A stretch of DNA of 64,000 nucleotides from Evernia prunastri (lineage: Eukaryota; Ascomycota; Lecanoromycetes; Lecanorales; Parmeliaceae): positions 124,001 through 188,000 of the forward strand of contig NKYR01000063.1 of NCBI GenBank assembly GCA_003184365.1, in the 5' to 3' direction. The notes under the pieces were generated by a model. That model was not told the origin of the DNA and did not search any database. It saw nothing but the letters and a program-made list of their open reading frames with translations. Positions within the stretch are counted from its first letter, which is position 1; the number at the start of each line of letters is the position of its first letter. Positions 36,103 through 46,940 of the stretch are shown here, piece after piece. The translations under genes and the position numbers were made by a program.

Positions 36103-37148
36103 ATGCCATCCAAAATACCTCACGCACTGTTGTACTCCAGCATCTCGCTTTTCGTTGCTGCCTTCTCCCCTTTCCCCCCCGAAAGCAGCCATAAATGTTA
36201 TTTCATTGATGGCTCCTTCGACCCTGCCGGAGGGCCTTGTTATGGGAATGTCGGTGCGAGTATGTGTTGCTACAGCGGCGAGGATTGTTACCCAGGTAGT
36301 GCGTTATGCCTTGCAAGTCCAAACGGGCCAGTTGGGCCTTATGACAACGGGTCATCTATCTGGAGACGTTCGTGCACGGATGTTACTTGGCAAGACCCGG
36401 CATGCCTCGCCATTGCTTACGGTAAGACTGATTCCCTTTCGCTAAGAGCTTGTATCCTTGAGGATGCCACAAGATCGGTGGCTGACAGCGCTACACATGC
36501 TTAGATGTAGCCGTCGAATCTCAGCAGCTAACAAATTGTTCGGATGGAACAATCTGCCCGCGGACTGGCGGAAGCGTGAACACTACGTGTTGTGACGAGT
36601 TTCAAGGACAACTTGCAGTGCTTGGACATGCTCGCATCCCCGAAAGCGTGGTGAGCAGCATTCGAGCTTCGGGCACTTCGACCGCTTCTTCGGCCCCTCA
36701 CACGGTATCCTCCACATCTTCCATGACCCCTGCCTCGACATCGGCTTCCACGGCTGCCTCTACATCTCTATTAATATCTGCCTCGACATCTGCTTACACG
36801 GCTGGCTCTAAATCTCTGTCAGCCTCCACGGCTGGCTCTACAACTCTATCAGCATCTGCCGCGGGTCTCGGTCTATCCGCGAAGATCGGGATAGGAGTCG
36901 GCATCACATTAGGCACTCTTCTAGTTATTCTTCTATTCTTCATTGCCTTTCGCTTGTACAGAAACTCCCACAGCAACCCCCCAAACCTCGAAAGAGCGGA
37001 AGAAGCTGCACCAGAACCCAGGAATTCGGGGGACAAGAACGTCAATACTGGGCTACAACAAAGACATGAGTTGACAGGTGCAGAAACCCCTAAAGAGATG
37101 TACACACTCCACAACACTCATGAAATCGAAGCGAAGTCAAGTGCTTGA
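36103..37148 (+). CDS. Receptor-shaped single-pass membrane protein with Cys-rich ectodomain
   Basis: Two exons (36103-36421, 36505-37148; GTAAGA donor, CTTAG acceptor) join in frame into 320 residues. The order is: signal peptide (residues ~1-28); Cys-rich ectodomain of about 150 residues (CYFIDGSFDPAGGPCYGN, SMCCYSGEDCYPG, CSDGTICPRTGGSVN, TTCCDEFQ); Ser/Thr/Ala-rich stalk with imperfect repeats (~190-255); one membrane span (IGIGVGITLGTLLVILLFFI); and a ~60-residue cytoplasmic tail ending near HELTGAETPKEMYTLHNTHE. This matches a broad fungal family of CYxxDGS proteins with WSC-sensor-like architecture but without a WSC domain. Function is unknown; surface sensing or wall contact is inferred only from the layout. 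Confidence 0.85.
36716..36872 (+). repeat. Imperfect internal repeat encoding the Ser/Thr-rich stalk
   Basis: The words CTCGACATC, CCACGGCTG and CTCTA(C/A)A recur several times with spacing of about 42-48 bases. They encode STSAS/TAGS-like units of the stalk of the protein at 36103-37148. Confidence 0.6.
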
Positions 37149-38746
37149 GAGCTTTGGAACTCGGGACTCGATGGGTTGTTCGGTCGTAGCAACGCTCTCA
37201 AATTCATTAGTATAGAGAAAGTATACCAAGGGCTGAGCTTGGCCTCTTGCTTCTGACATTTGGAATAATCGGACGATAATTTAGGTCTGCTTTGATGTTG
37301 TGGCCAACGAATTCCTTCGATGTATCGGCGGTGGAGATTATTCCACTTGGCATTGAGGCAAGGACCTTCGCGTCCTCTGCGAAGAAATGCTTGGTGCGAA
37401 GTTTCTCGGCTCTTGTCTTGCCATTAGGAGTCTCGTTTTGTTTTGTTGCTCTAGCAGTATCAACTGCGTCTGATGAACCTGAAACGCGTGTGTTCCCTCA
37501 CGTCCTATTAACCGTGGCGGCAGGTGCTGCAGAGACGCCTGCAACTTGTGAGGAAAAACTTTATGCTTCAGCTTCTTAGTAGCACGAGCTCTTCTATCTT
37601 GCTGCCTGCACCGGTCATTGGGTATTGTGAATCTGTTGTAGAAATTGGGTTTAAGTATATCACCTATTGCCTGTATGAATTATTTACCCTATTAACTTCG
37701 CTCAATCTTGCTCTACAGGTGCAGGGCCTAGAATGTTAGAAGGACCAGAAAAGCATCTTCATCAACTAATCTCGAGTTTCAACAGACCTCGCAAACCGAA
37801 TTGGCTCTGGGGCCTTCTTTGACCATATGCTAGCTCTTGTGAATCAGGAGACTGAACTATCAAGCATACGGTTCCGGCTGCCTTTGCCATCAGGAGTGTC
37901 TCGGAAACACGCTGAGTAGGCAGCAAAAGATCAACAGTAAGGAATGCATTTACTACGGTGTCTAGAAGTCAACATCGCGGTTTCGACCAATGATGGGATG
38001 CAGAACTTCATGATGGCAGCTCGATCCCGGCTAGTTGCAGGGTGGCTAGATACATCATTCGGTCAAAATATATCTACCACGAAGAAGGCAGATCGAGTTT
38101 CCCGAGACGTGATGATAGTGCTGTTGGATCCTCGTGCCGGACTAGAGAGCTCCGAGGGCGTCAGCAAGCCTTGAATGTCAATTGCATTTTGGCATTTGCG
38201 GAGGGAGAGCTCCCGAGGCTCAGCTTCTGGAGCAGGCCCAAGCAGTATCATGGTTACATTTGGACGTCCCTCTGTGCATGCTTTCGCAGCATTCTCTTAT
38301 CAAGAGGTTCAGCCAAGGCAACCGGACACATATACCCTGGTCGTGAGAGGACGCTGTGCCAGAAGCGAATAGGGACGCAGGTCACACAGCAAGTAGCTGA
38401 CTTGGACTCAGCGAGCAACGACCTAGAGGTAGGGAGTATTCCGAAACGCCAAATACTGACTACAAGCCGGAATGCGGGAGGCGAGGGCGGCGATGCAGGC
38501 AGGGATGGGGCAGACGGTCCAGACGATAAGTGAGCGTGGGAGAAGGATGATGGCGTGCAGCACAATGCGACACGCTCGACAGAAAATTGAACTCGCTTGC
38601 TTGCAATATGTTTCAGTCCGCGCTTCGGAACTACTACACAATAGTCACTCGCTGTATCCCGTGCCAACACCAGGCAGCCAACTGCCATTTAACATTCGTC
38701 GTAAATCAATCAGTCGTAGCGTCCATTGCCGTTGCCCCGTATCTGC
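37149..38746. other. Intergenic region without a supported gene
   Basis: Frames at 37292-37579, 37944-38174 and 38254-38688 (minus) are open but show no domain, no supported splice pattern and no signal peptide. I see nothing else. Confidence 0.35.
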
Positions 38747-39049
38747 TCAATCCTTCGGCCCTCCACCACCATCCTTGTTCCCCTCCTGCTCCTTCTCCCT
38801 CCCCAGCTTCTCCAGAGCGCCTGCGCCCTGCTTATCCTGCCCACCCTCATGCTGTCCCATGGGGTCATCTTTGGACGTACCAAGCAAAGCGGCAGTGGTG
38901 TCGGACGACATAGGGGGCGGCGGCTCCGTCGCCGGACCTGTGTTCACACCGGCTGCGGAAACTTTGCGTCAGGGAGTGGGGAAAGATAAGCAGGGGGTGG
39001 GGGGAGGGGAAGTCTGACCTGGGTTGTAAGATGCTGGGTTCAGTGCCAT
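38747..39049 (-). CDS. Small disordered protein, 78 aa, two exons
   Basis: The minus strand has an ATG at 39049 (MALNPASYNP), a GTCAGA donor and a TTTCCGCAG acceptor. Exons 39019-39049 and 38747-38952 join in frame into 78 residues. The product is hydrophilic and rich in G, E, K, P and D (GVNTGPATEPPPPMSSDTTA, TSKDDPMGQHEGGQDKQGAG, then KLGREKEQEGNKDGGGGPKD), so it is predicted to be disordered. I do not recognise a characterised family, although small proteins starting MALNP and containing NTGPATEPPP seem familiar from ascomycete genomes. This is weak memory and not evidence. The gene is too small and too split to be seen without splicing. Confidence 0.6.
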
Positions 39050-39627
39050 TCTTAATTGGTGTGTTGTTGGGCGTCTTTGGAGCCCGTCTCTGTGATATCT
39101 GCTCTTCTGAAGGATCTGTTCAGGATTTGACTGATTGTTTTCAATTGATCATTGATTAAACGGATTGATTATCAAAAGCAAAGTTACGAACGATGTGACT
39201 AGGTGTAATCGGCACGCTGGTAGTCGTCCTACTAGAGTAAGGCGGCTACGTAAGATTTACAAGTATGGAGAGAGATAAGGTACGGAAACATTGTTCACAT
39301 TATCTATTTCTTTGATATATAGGAGCAGCCGTGAAAGATCCACGTCTGAGACCGTCCGCCTATCATCCTTCACTCTGACAGAACAGGAGGCGTATTCCCT
39401 CGAGCAATATGACTTCTACATTTTGATGCCAAGGCTTCAATCAAAGCCTCCTAATTGCTGTCTCGAAGGGATCTGAAAAATTCTGTGACCATCTTAGTAT
39501 GTGTACTGGGACAAGGAGTATATAAGTTTACCTTTCTTCCGAGCTTCAACGATTATGTCGGGGTGTTTGCCGTGATGAAGTTAATCGAACAGCGAATGGC
39601 TGGACGTATGGCACGGCTGTTGCAGTT
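39050..39627. other. Intergenic region
   Basis: This is the upstream flank of the small minus-strand gene and the 3' flank of RPP1. No gene is supported. Confidence 0.35.
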
Positions 39628-40672
39628 TCATTTGGTTTCGCATTGTGGAAGATCTCCCGCGGGAGCATCGTCTGGCAAAATAATTGAGGTTTTCGAAGCT
39701 TCCTTAGTTTTGTTATCCAAACTCTTGCCGGTCTCAATCCTCGCTTTCTTTGCTTGTCGCTTCTGCTCTCTCTTCGACATCTGTTTTGGCGTGGAACTAA
39801 TCCCTTCGGCTTCATCTTCCTCCACGACATTAGCCTTCCGCTTGCCCGTCTCTTTCTTGCCTTTTGCTGACTTCTCGGATTTTTTCTCAAGTTTTTCGCC
39901 CCCATAGATCACATCAATAACCCCTCTGAAGCTCCTCCTTTTCATCTCGGCCTGTACCACCACACTTCTTGCCTCCTTGCCAACTGCTTCCATACCTCTC
40001 TCTTGCCCCAGACCCCACAGTACTGCCAGGTTCACTACGTCAGCGGGGCCCCTACAGGCCAGCGCTCTTTTCGCTTCACTGCTTATAATGATACCCCTGC
40101 CTCTTGTTGCACGTATCAACTGAGTAGCATTGCTGATCAGATTCCTCCTCGATGCGCCTCCGTCGCTGTTCAGAATTCCAGGGCCGTAGCAGATCTCGAA
40201 CTTGACGCCTCTCTGTAGAGGATTGGCCATGGTCGTGTGCTTGAAGTAGAACGGGAAACGTGTACTGAGGTCGAGAGAGATGACGTCGCATTCGAGAGCT
40301 TGACAGGCTTGTTGGAGGGATTTTTCGTTATCGGGACGAATAGCTAATATATCGTAAGCCGAGCTGAGGGCTTGAAGTCGATGGTTCTGGGAGGTATCGG
40401 ATAGGTGGAGAGTGCAGCGGCGAAGGATGTTAAGAGATTTGGGTGTCGTAAATTGAAGGGGAGTTGGTATCTGATTGTTCGAGATGTCGGCTGGAACCTT
40501 GCCAATTATGGCGAAATCTAATGCAATGGTGTTATAACCCACTTTTCATAGTTAGCATTATCGACATCCTGAGGGCTTGGTGCCTGAGCGACTGACGTTC
40601 TGAGAGGAATGCCAGTGTTTTCTGCAGCTCTCCATGGTTCGCGATGTATGGGACATTGAGATCGTAGTACAT
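39628..40672 (-). CDS. RPP1: RNase P/MRP subunit p30 (Rpp1)
   Basis: Two exons on the minus strand (40597-40672, 39628-40541) join in frame into 329 residues. The small first exon supplies the conserved start MYYDLNVPYIANHGELQKTL and joins to GYNTIALDFA. The RNase P p30 domain continues with FTTPKSLNILRRCTLHL, DILAIRPDNEKSLQQAC, DVISLDLSTRFPFYFKH, GVKFEICYGPGI and RNLISNATQLIRATRGRGII, then the A/G-rich DVVNLAVLWGLGQERGMEAV. The tail is strongly basic (SKREQKRQAKKARIE). In the family this subunit forms a TIM-barrel-like protein in nuclear RNase P and RNase MRP and helps tRNA and rRNA maturation. Confidence 0.93.
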
Positions 40673-41003
40673 CCTCGACCCTCCCCCTCGCCCCCTTGAG
40701 CTACCTCACGAGAAACGTAGTGCGACTCAGTACGGGTGTTGTTCTAAAGGTTGTGTTGGAGCGAGGAACTGGAATCTCGGAAGCTCGGACTCAACTGACA
40801 CAAGCGAGCAAGCTAGCGCGCGGGCCTTGCGGCTGCATCGAACTTTGACCGCCCCACCATCACACGACTTTCAGTCTTTTGCGCTCAGTCATCTGAGCAA
40901 GCCTTCGTACATGACAATACAAAAATGACTAACAGAGACCGGTCTCACTAATAGGGCGATACTCCATCTGCAACCGGATGCGCATTGTTGAGATCAAGGC
41001 AAC
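40673..41003. promoter_or_regulatory. Divergent promoter of RPP1 and CK2 alpha
   Basis: The 331 bases between two head-to-head start codons must hold both promoters. No specific factor site is claimed. Confidence 0.45.
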
Positions 41004-42240
41004 ATGGCGCGAGTATATGCAGATGTCAACCAGCACATGCCAAAGTCCTATTGGGAGTATGACAGCGTCAACATCACATGGGGTGTGTTGGAGAATTACG
41101 AAGTAGTGAGGAAGATAGGTACGATAAGCCATAGACGGACGCTGTGCTGAGTCTACAAGCACTAATAGTGCGCAGGTCGAGGGAAATACTCCGAAGTTTT
41201 TGAAGGCATCAACATTGTCAACTACCAGAAATGCGTCATCAAGGTCCTCAAACCGGTCAAGAAGAAGAAGATAAAGCGAGAGATCAAGATCCTGCAGAAC
41301 TTATCAGGAGGTCCGAATGTCGTTGCGTTGCTGGATGTCGTAAGAGATAGCCAGAGCAAGACGCCGTCCCTCATCTTCGAATATGTGAACAATACGGACT
41401 TTCGAAGTCTGTACCCAAAATTCGTGGACTACGATGTGCGATACTACATATTTGAGCTGCTCAAGGTATGCGCGAGGCTACCAACGCACAATGAGACTCA
41501 GCAGCGGCTAACGAACGTTACCAGGCTTTAGACTTCTGTCACAGCAAAGGCATAATGCACCGAGATGTAAAGCCTCATAATGTCATGATAGATCATGAAA
41601 AACGAAAAGTGGGCTCGGAAAACTTCGTTCAGCACGATTCGATGCTAACCATTCATAGCTACGTCTCATCGACTGGGGCTTGGCAGAATTCTACCACCAA
41701 GGCACCGAGTATAATGTTAGAGTAGCGTCAAGATACTTCAAAGGGCCGGAACTGCTGGTAGACTTTCAAGAGTACGACTACTCTCTGGACATGTGGTCAT
41801 TAGGAGCTATGTTCGCCTCCATGATTTTTAGGAAAGAGCCATTCTTCCACGGCAATAGCAACTCGGATCAACTGGTCAAGATTGCAAAGGTGCTGGGAAC
41901 AGACGACTTGTTCGAATACCTGGATAAGTATGATATTGATTTGGATACTCAGTACGATGACATACTTGGAAGATTTCCAAAGAAAAATTGGCACGGTTTT
42001 GTCAATGCAGAAAATCAGAGATTCGTTAGCAACGATGCCATAGACTTTCTGGACAGGCTACTGCGTTACGATCACCAGGTATGTCGCCTTTCATCACTTT
42101 TTCATTTCCAACGATCTCAACGGAGCTAATTTTGCATCAAGGAGCGATTGACCGCTAGGGAAGCAATGGCCCATGCGTACTTCAGTCCAGTCAGGGCAGC
42201 AGCGGCATCGTCGCAAAACCACGGATCCTCTATCCCCTGA
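41004..42240 (+). CDS. CKA1: Casein kinase 2 catalytic subunit alpha
   Basis: Five exons (41004-41118, 41176-41465, 41525-41608, 41659-42078, 42142-42240) join in frame into 335 residues, the usual length. Landmarks are the glycine loop IGRGKYSEVFEG, the catalytic Lys in CVIKVLKP followed by the basic cluster KKKKIKREIK typical of CK2 alpha, the catalytic loop GIMHRDVKPHNVMID, and DWGLAEFYHQG. CK2 has DWG in place of DFG. VASRYFKGPELLVDFQEYDY and SLGAMFASMIFRKEPFF follow. CK2 is a constitutively active Ser/Thr kinase with acidic substrates, working as a tetramer with beta subunits in nucleus and cytoplasm. No beta subunit gene is in the window. Confidence 0.96.
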
Positions 42241-43210
42241 CCTCTTAAAAATCAAAACACCCTCTCCTCCGCACCCTCCTTCTCTATAGTCATCAGCCAC
42301 TCGACTCACCCTCGTTCAAGCTCGCATCACAGAACCCAGGGGATATCCTGTGTCAAGAGTACGCGTGCGCTTATCATGATCAACTCCTCCAATATACCAT
42401 ACCATAGCATTCATGCGACACGCTACCCGCCACCAGTTGCCCAATTCAGAACTTCTGTACAGAGGATGCGGGTTACTTGCCCAGATGACAGGAAAAGACT
42501 CTGAAGGAAGCTTTCGCATTTACGAGGCGTAGGCCATTGTCTCAGATAGGTCTATTCATAATTGAGCAACATTTGAACCAAACATCTGAGCAGTCTCATA
42601 CGTCTACCTCGTCTCCGTTGGTCGAGGATACTCTTCAAGCCACTGATCCCTGCTCAAAGCCTGTCTGTAAGCTGTCAAGAAGGCAGTGATCTTGGTGTTG
42701 AGCTCTATCCCAGTGGTCAATCTGGTGGCTGGCGTATAGTTAATACTAAAGTAGTGTACCCTCAACCTCTGTCTCCTTTCCGGCTTCAGTACGAATGGTC
42801 CTTTGTTGATTCGGAACAATTCCTTTGGGACAATATTGAATGTATTGATGAGCCTTGCCATCGTCAATATGACGACATTATGGTAAGTAAGGTATCTTAC
42901 CTCTTAAAATTGCTGGAACAACTCCGTAAGCCTTACCTCGAGGTATTCGGTAAATAAAGTATCCTGTACCTAGGTAGTGCCGGGTGTAGCCGGTGCCAAT
43001 ATCAGGGTCCATGATCGTCTCTTGTCTATGCCGTCATGCCGTTCTTGAGAGTTTGATTTGCGACATAACGTATTCGGAGAAACTAACACCCCGACTCGAT
43101 GCGAATACGAGTGCGCTTTCAGAAGCTACTCACAAAGGAATGGGTACATATAGTCAAAGCATTCCCATGCTGTGATTTGGGCATCACTCCATCTTCTTCC
43201 CATCCACAAC
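42241..43210. other. Intergenic region with weak minus-strand frames
   Basis: A minus-strand frame at 42604-42867 (PKELFRINKGPFVLKPERRQ) and a short one starting with an ATG near 43012 (MDPDIGTGYTRHYLG) have protein-like composition. I found no splice pattern joining them convincingly and no known family. The right part is the promoter of the gene at 43211. Confidence 0.3.
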
Positions 43211-44327
43211 ATGGCTGAAGTCCACGCTTTGGACGACTATTACCTAGCCATCACTCTCTTGATTACAATAGCATACCAGCTCTTCTTCTTCTCCATAGCC
43301 TTCTCCCTCAAGTTCGACAAGCTCACAGGTACCGTTTCATGCCTCAAACTCATTCATTCCGAATCTGATATATTGTTTTAGACTTCGCCGGAGGCACCAA
43401 CTTCGTGGTGCTTGCAATCATAACGCTTGCCTTCTCTGGTCATCATAATGCGCGCCAAATCGTGGACTCGCTTTTCATCATGATCTGGGGAGCGCGGCTC
43501 TCTGGATTTCTTCTCTTCCGAATTATCAAGACCGGCAAAGATGACCGTTTTGACGATAAGCGGGATAAGTTCTTTCCGTTCTTGGGCTTCTGGGTTTTTC
43601 AGATGCTTTGGGTCTGGACGGTCTCGCTACCAGTTACCATCCTGAACTCGCCGAATGTAACAAAGTATCATCAGCCGGCTTTTGGCACCGGAAGAGATAT
43701 CGCCGGAGTGATACTATTCACCATCGGCTTCCTCATGGAAAGTGTGTCGGACATACAGAAGTACCAGTTCAGGAGTAAGCCAGAGAACAAAGGGAAGGTC
43801 TGCGATGTAGGGCTTTTCGTTTGGACAAGACACCCGAACTACTTCGGAGAGATCATTATACAATTTTGTAAGCAGGCATCTTCCAAGGCGCAGGTCTTGT
43901 ACTGACAACGCCAGCTATCTTCATGATTGCCGTATCGCCTGCAGCATACGGATATGTGCATGGAGGGGCCTACAGTGCTCTCTACGCGTCCATCCTAGGA
44001 GCCTTCTTCCTGACCATTCTCCTTATGTTTGTGTCTGGATTGCCACTACAAGAGCGTCCAGGAGCGAAGAAGCGTTACGAAAGTGGCAATCACTGGGAGT
44101 CGTTCGCTGAGTATACAAAACGCACGAGTATCCTCATACCCTTTCCTCTCGAGCTTTATGTCAAGATGCCCACAATTCTAAAGAGGACCATTTTCTTGGA
44201 ATTTCCTTTGTACGTTTTTGATCCTGCAAAACATGCAGATGAGGGAAAAGTACAAGAGCGGCAGGCTGAAGAGGGAGCTGCAGTTTCCGGCAATGAGCAA
44301 ACGCAGGACGGACAGGCGCATGAGTAG
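43211..44327 (+). CDS. DUF1295 / steroid 5-alpha-reductase-like membrane protein
   Basis: Three exons (43211-43328, 43382-43867, 43915-44327) join in frame into 338 residues. The protein has several membrane spans (YYLAITLLITIAYQLFFFSI, IVDSLFIMIWGARLSGFLLF, FWVFQMLWVWTVSLPVTIL, AGVILFTIGFLMESVSDIQK). It carries the DUF1295 signature DIQKYQFR...FVWTRHPNYFGEIII, close to the C-terminal motif of steroid 5-alpha-reductases and isoprenylcysteine methyltransferases. The TRHPNYFGE motif is the cofactor- or substrate-binding region of that superfamily. Substrate is unknown; a role in lipid or sterol metabolism is inference. The charged C-terminal tail (KHADEGKVQERQAEEG) is likely cytoplasmic. Confidence 0.88.
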
Positions 44328-45056
44328 ATACCCTTTTGAGCATTAAAATTTCTTTATGCTATCCGCGAAGATCGGCGCGCTTTGGAAATTAATATTATTT
44401 GACATGGCATCTTTATTTTGAATCTGCCTGTAGCTCTATTGTCAAAGTTTACCTGGTCTTTATAAGACTCCTCCAATTGTCAAAACAGTGCAGTACCAGT
44501 TTGAATAAAATACGTAGTTTGGTATGCAATTGCGGAATTGCGTATTAGAATTTAGACTTCTAAGCGCGATAGGCGACTGGGTGTTTTGACTTTGTTGCCG
44601 ATGAGATCTGGTCTTGGTCTGCTCCACACTCAAGACCGCTATTCAAATCTCAACTGTAGAAGTCGAGGTCATACTTGAATGTTACAGCTTGTACTTGCGA
44701 CAAGCGCAAAAGTTCGTAAGGTGAGTCTGATGTCTGGCCTGGTTCGGTACCGTGCTCTGATATCCTACTCGAGAAATATCCAGAATGTGATGCTAACTCT
44801 AAGCAGCACGACGAAGGAGTTGAATTTACAGGATCGCTGCTGTTAACCTTCGCATTTGAAGTCAGTCAATACTACGAAACCCATCTCAGACAACAATGGG
44901 ACACTCTTGGAGACTGCATCAAACATAGAACAATTGAGGAAGCTCCTGGAAATTCCTTGTAGGCAGGGAACAAGTGGGAGAATACAAGAGGTTCAGGGAT
45001 ATCATCAACATCAATATACATCATTCGATATTCAAGTGCAGCTTATTGGAGGAATC
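44328..45056. other. Intergenic, promoter and leader of the TFIIS gene
   Basis: No separate gene is seen. The frame that becomes TFIIS is open from an ATG at 44856, but the added 67 residues have no similarity to the conserved TFIIS start. Confidence 0.4.
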
Positions 45057-46198
45057 ATGGAGGCCAAAGAGGTCATCGAGAAATCCAAAGCTCTCTCGAA
45101 AGCCACTGCGGCCAAAGATCCACCTGAGAACATCATTCGCATCCTTAATGACCTGAAAACTGGCGTCAAGGCGGACGAAGATCTCCTCCGTTCCACGAAA
45201 ATCGGCGTAGCCGTGAACCGCTCCAAGCAACACCCGAACCCTGCAGTCGCCCGTCTAGCCAGTGAGATCGTCAAGAAATGGCGCGACGACATCAGCAAGC
45301 TGAAGGGAAGCAGCCCCTCAGATAAGAAGAGTCCGAATGGTACTGCATCTCCCGTCCCAGTGAACACTTTGAATGGCAAGCCTAAGCTCAATGTACCCCC
45401 TGCGGAGCGCGACTGGAAGAAAGACAAGGTTGACATCGCCCGTACGAATCAAGCCACGCGTGATGGCACCATCGGTCTCATATACAACGGTCTCGCCTAC
45501 ATGTCCACCGATGCATCGTCAGACATCCTAAATAAAGCTGCTGCAGTCGAGGCAGCTGGCTTCGCGAAGCACGGTCCGGAGAATAACGCTGGCTACTCCT
45601 CAAGAATGCGTAGCCTCTTCATGAACCTCAAAGCCAAGTCGAATCCGAAACTACGTGTAGATGTCTTGAATGGCACCATCTCTCCCGAGCGTCTTGTTGT
45701 CATGAGCAATGATGAGCTGAAGAGTGCAGAAAGGCGCGCAGAGGACGCTAAGCTCATCAAAGAGAATTTGAAAGACTCTCAGATGCCACAGGTACAACCG
45801 TCCCGCCAAACATTTCCCTCATATTAGCGAAGGTGATCGATCAAGACTGACCGAGTCCTAGGTGGAGAGGAGCATTAGCACGAGTCTGGAGTGCAGCAAT
45901 CCCAAGTGCAAAGGTAAGTGTGAATCCAGCGCAGCCTCTCTCTAGGCTATCATCTTCATGTGAAGAGGCTTACCCTGTGAACTTTCCAGGTCAAAAGACA
46001 GTTGCTTATACACAAGCTCAAACCCGCTCCGCTGATGAACCGTAAGAGTCGCTCTAAATTTGCTGCTAGCATCATGCTAATATCGTTTCACAGGATGACT
46101 ACCTTCTGCGTAAGAGCGTTAATTCTATCCAACTGATTCGATGCTGACCTGTACGATAGGAGTGCACGAAATGTGGCAAGCGCTGGAAGTTCAGTTGA
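45057..46198 (+). CDS. DST1: Transcription elongation factor TFIIS
   Basis: Five exons (45057-45791, 45862-45913, 45990-46041, 46094-46109, 46160-46198) join in frame into 297 residues, the usual size. Domain I starts MEAKEVIEKSKALSKATAAK. The central domain includes VDIARTNQATRDGTIGLIYN, NAGYSSRMRSLFMNLKAKSN, NGTISPERLVVMSNDELKS and AKLIKENLKDSQMPQ. The C-terminal zinc ribbon is spread over four mini-exons: CSNPKC, then TRSADEPMTTFC, then CTKCGKRWKFS. The D-E pair in SADEP inserts into the RNA polymerase II active site and stimulates cleavage of backtracked RNA. The start at 45057 is chosen from family conservation. Confidence 0.94.
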
Positions 46199-46940
46199 GC
46201 CTTGAAGTCTTCATAGCATTGATAAAGCATTTAGCATGGTCATACAGGCGTTCTGAGGCGGTGGAATACCCAAAGACGAGATGGTGCAATGTCGGTGTGA
46301 TAGCCGCCCCCCGGTGGCATGCCAGCGATGGACATGACATGTCTTAGCAGCAATGCTTACTAATGAATTCAACTCATGCATGGTTTATTTTTGGGGATGA
46401 AGCATACTGTGTGATGGGTGCTCCTTCCAGATGAAACCAACTAATGTCACGGGAGCTTGATCCGAAGTCCCATATTCCTCACGTTCTGAACACTAGACAA
46501 TGCGCAACTCAACGGGCGTGAACCCTGGAGTTTAATAATGGTACGGTATGGTACCATGATTCATGTTTTGCACCTGGAGGTAACATGTACAAATCCCTTG
46601 AAACAACAGAAACATTCGTGTTTGAGTCAACATAGGTCGTTCTCCTATCTCCCATCAGAAGCTCGAAGCAATTCTCCCACCAGAGGCTTTTCATACATAT
46701 CACTCCGACTGTGCGTGGAAAGTCTTGAATCATGAGTCATCCATGGAACTTATGCCTAGGCGACTTTGGCTTCTCGTTTCCTCACGCAAGGATCTTTGAG
46801 TCACCGATCATGTCATGGGTTCTCATACAACAAAGATTGGATTTTGAAGCTATCTCCAAGCTACACTCTGTACATTACGTACACTGCACATGGGTTCCTT
46901 CCCTTTGAGGTATATATTCACACATCGCAGTATTCACACC
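46199..46940. other. Convergent intergenic region
   Basis: This stretch holds the 3' flanks of TFIIS and of the minus-strand methyltransferase gene. The frames at 46509-46733 and 46538-46735 have no motif. Nothing else is seen. Confidence 0.4.

Noticed and set aside
39455..39907. 150-codon plus-strand open frame
   Set aside because: It is mostly antisense to the RPP1 coding region and has no motif of its own.
44856..45056. 67-residue N-terminal extension of TFIIS from an upstream in-frame ATG
   Set aside because: The extra residues are not like any TFIIS start, while the ATG at 45057 begins exactly at conserved domain I.
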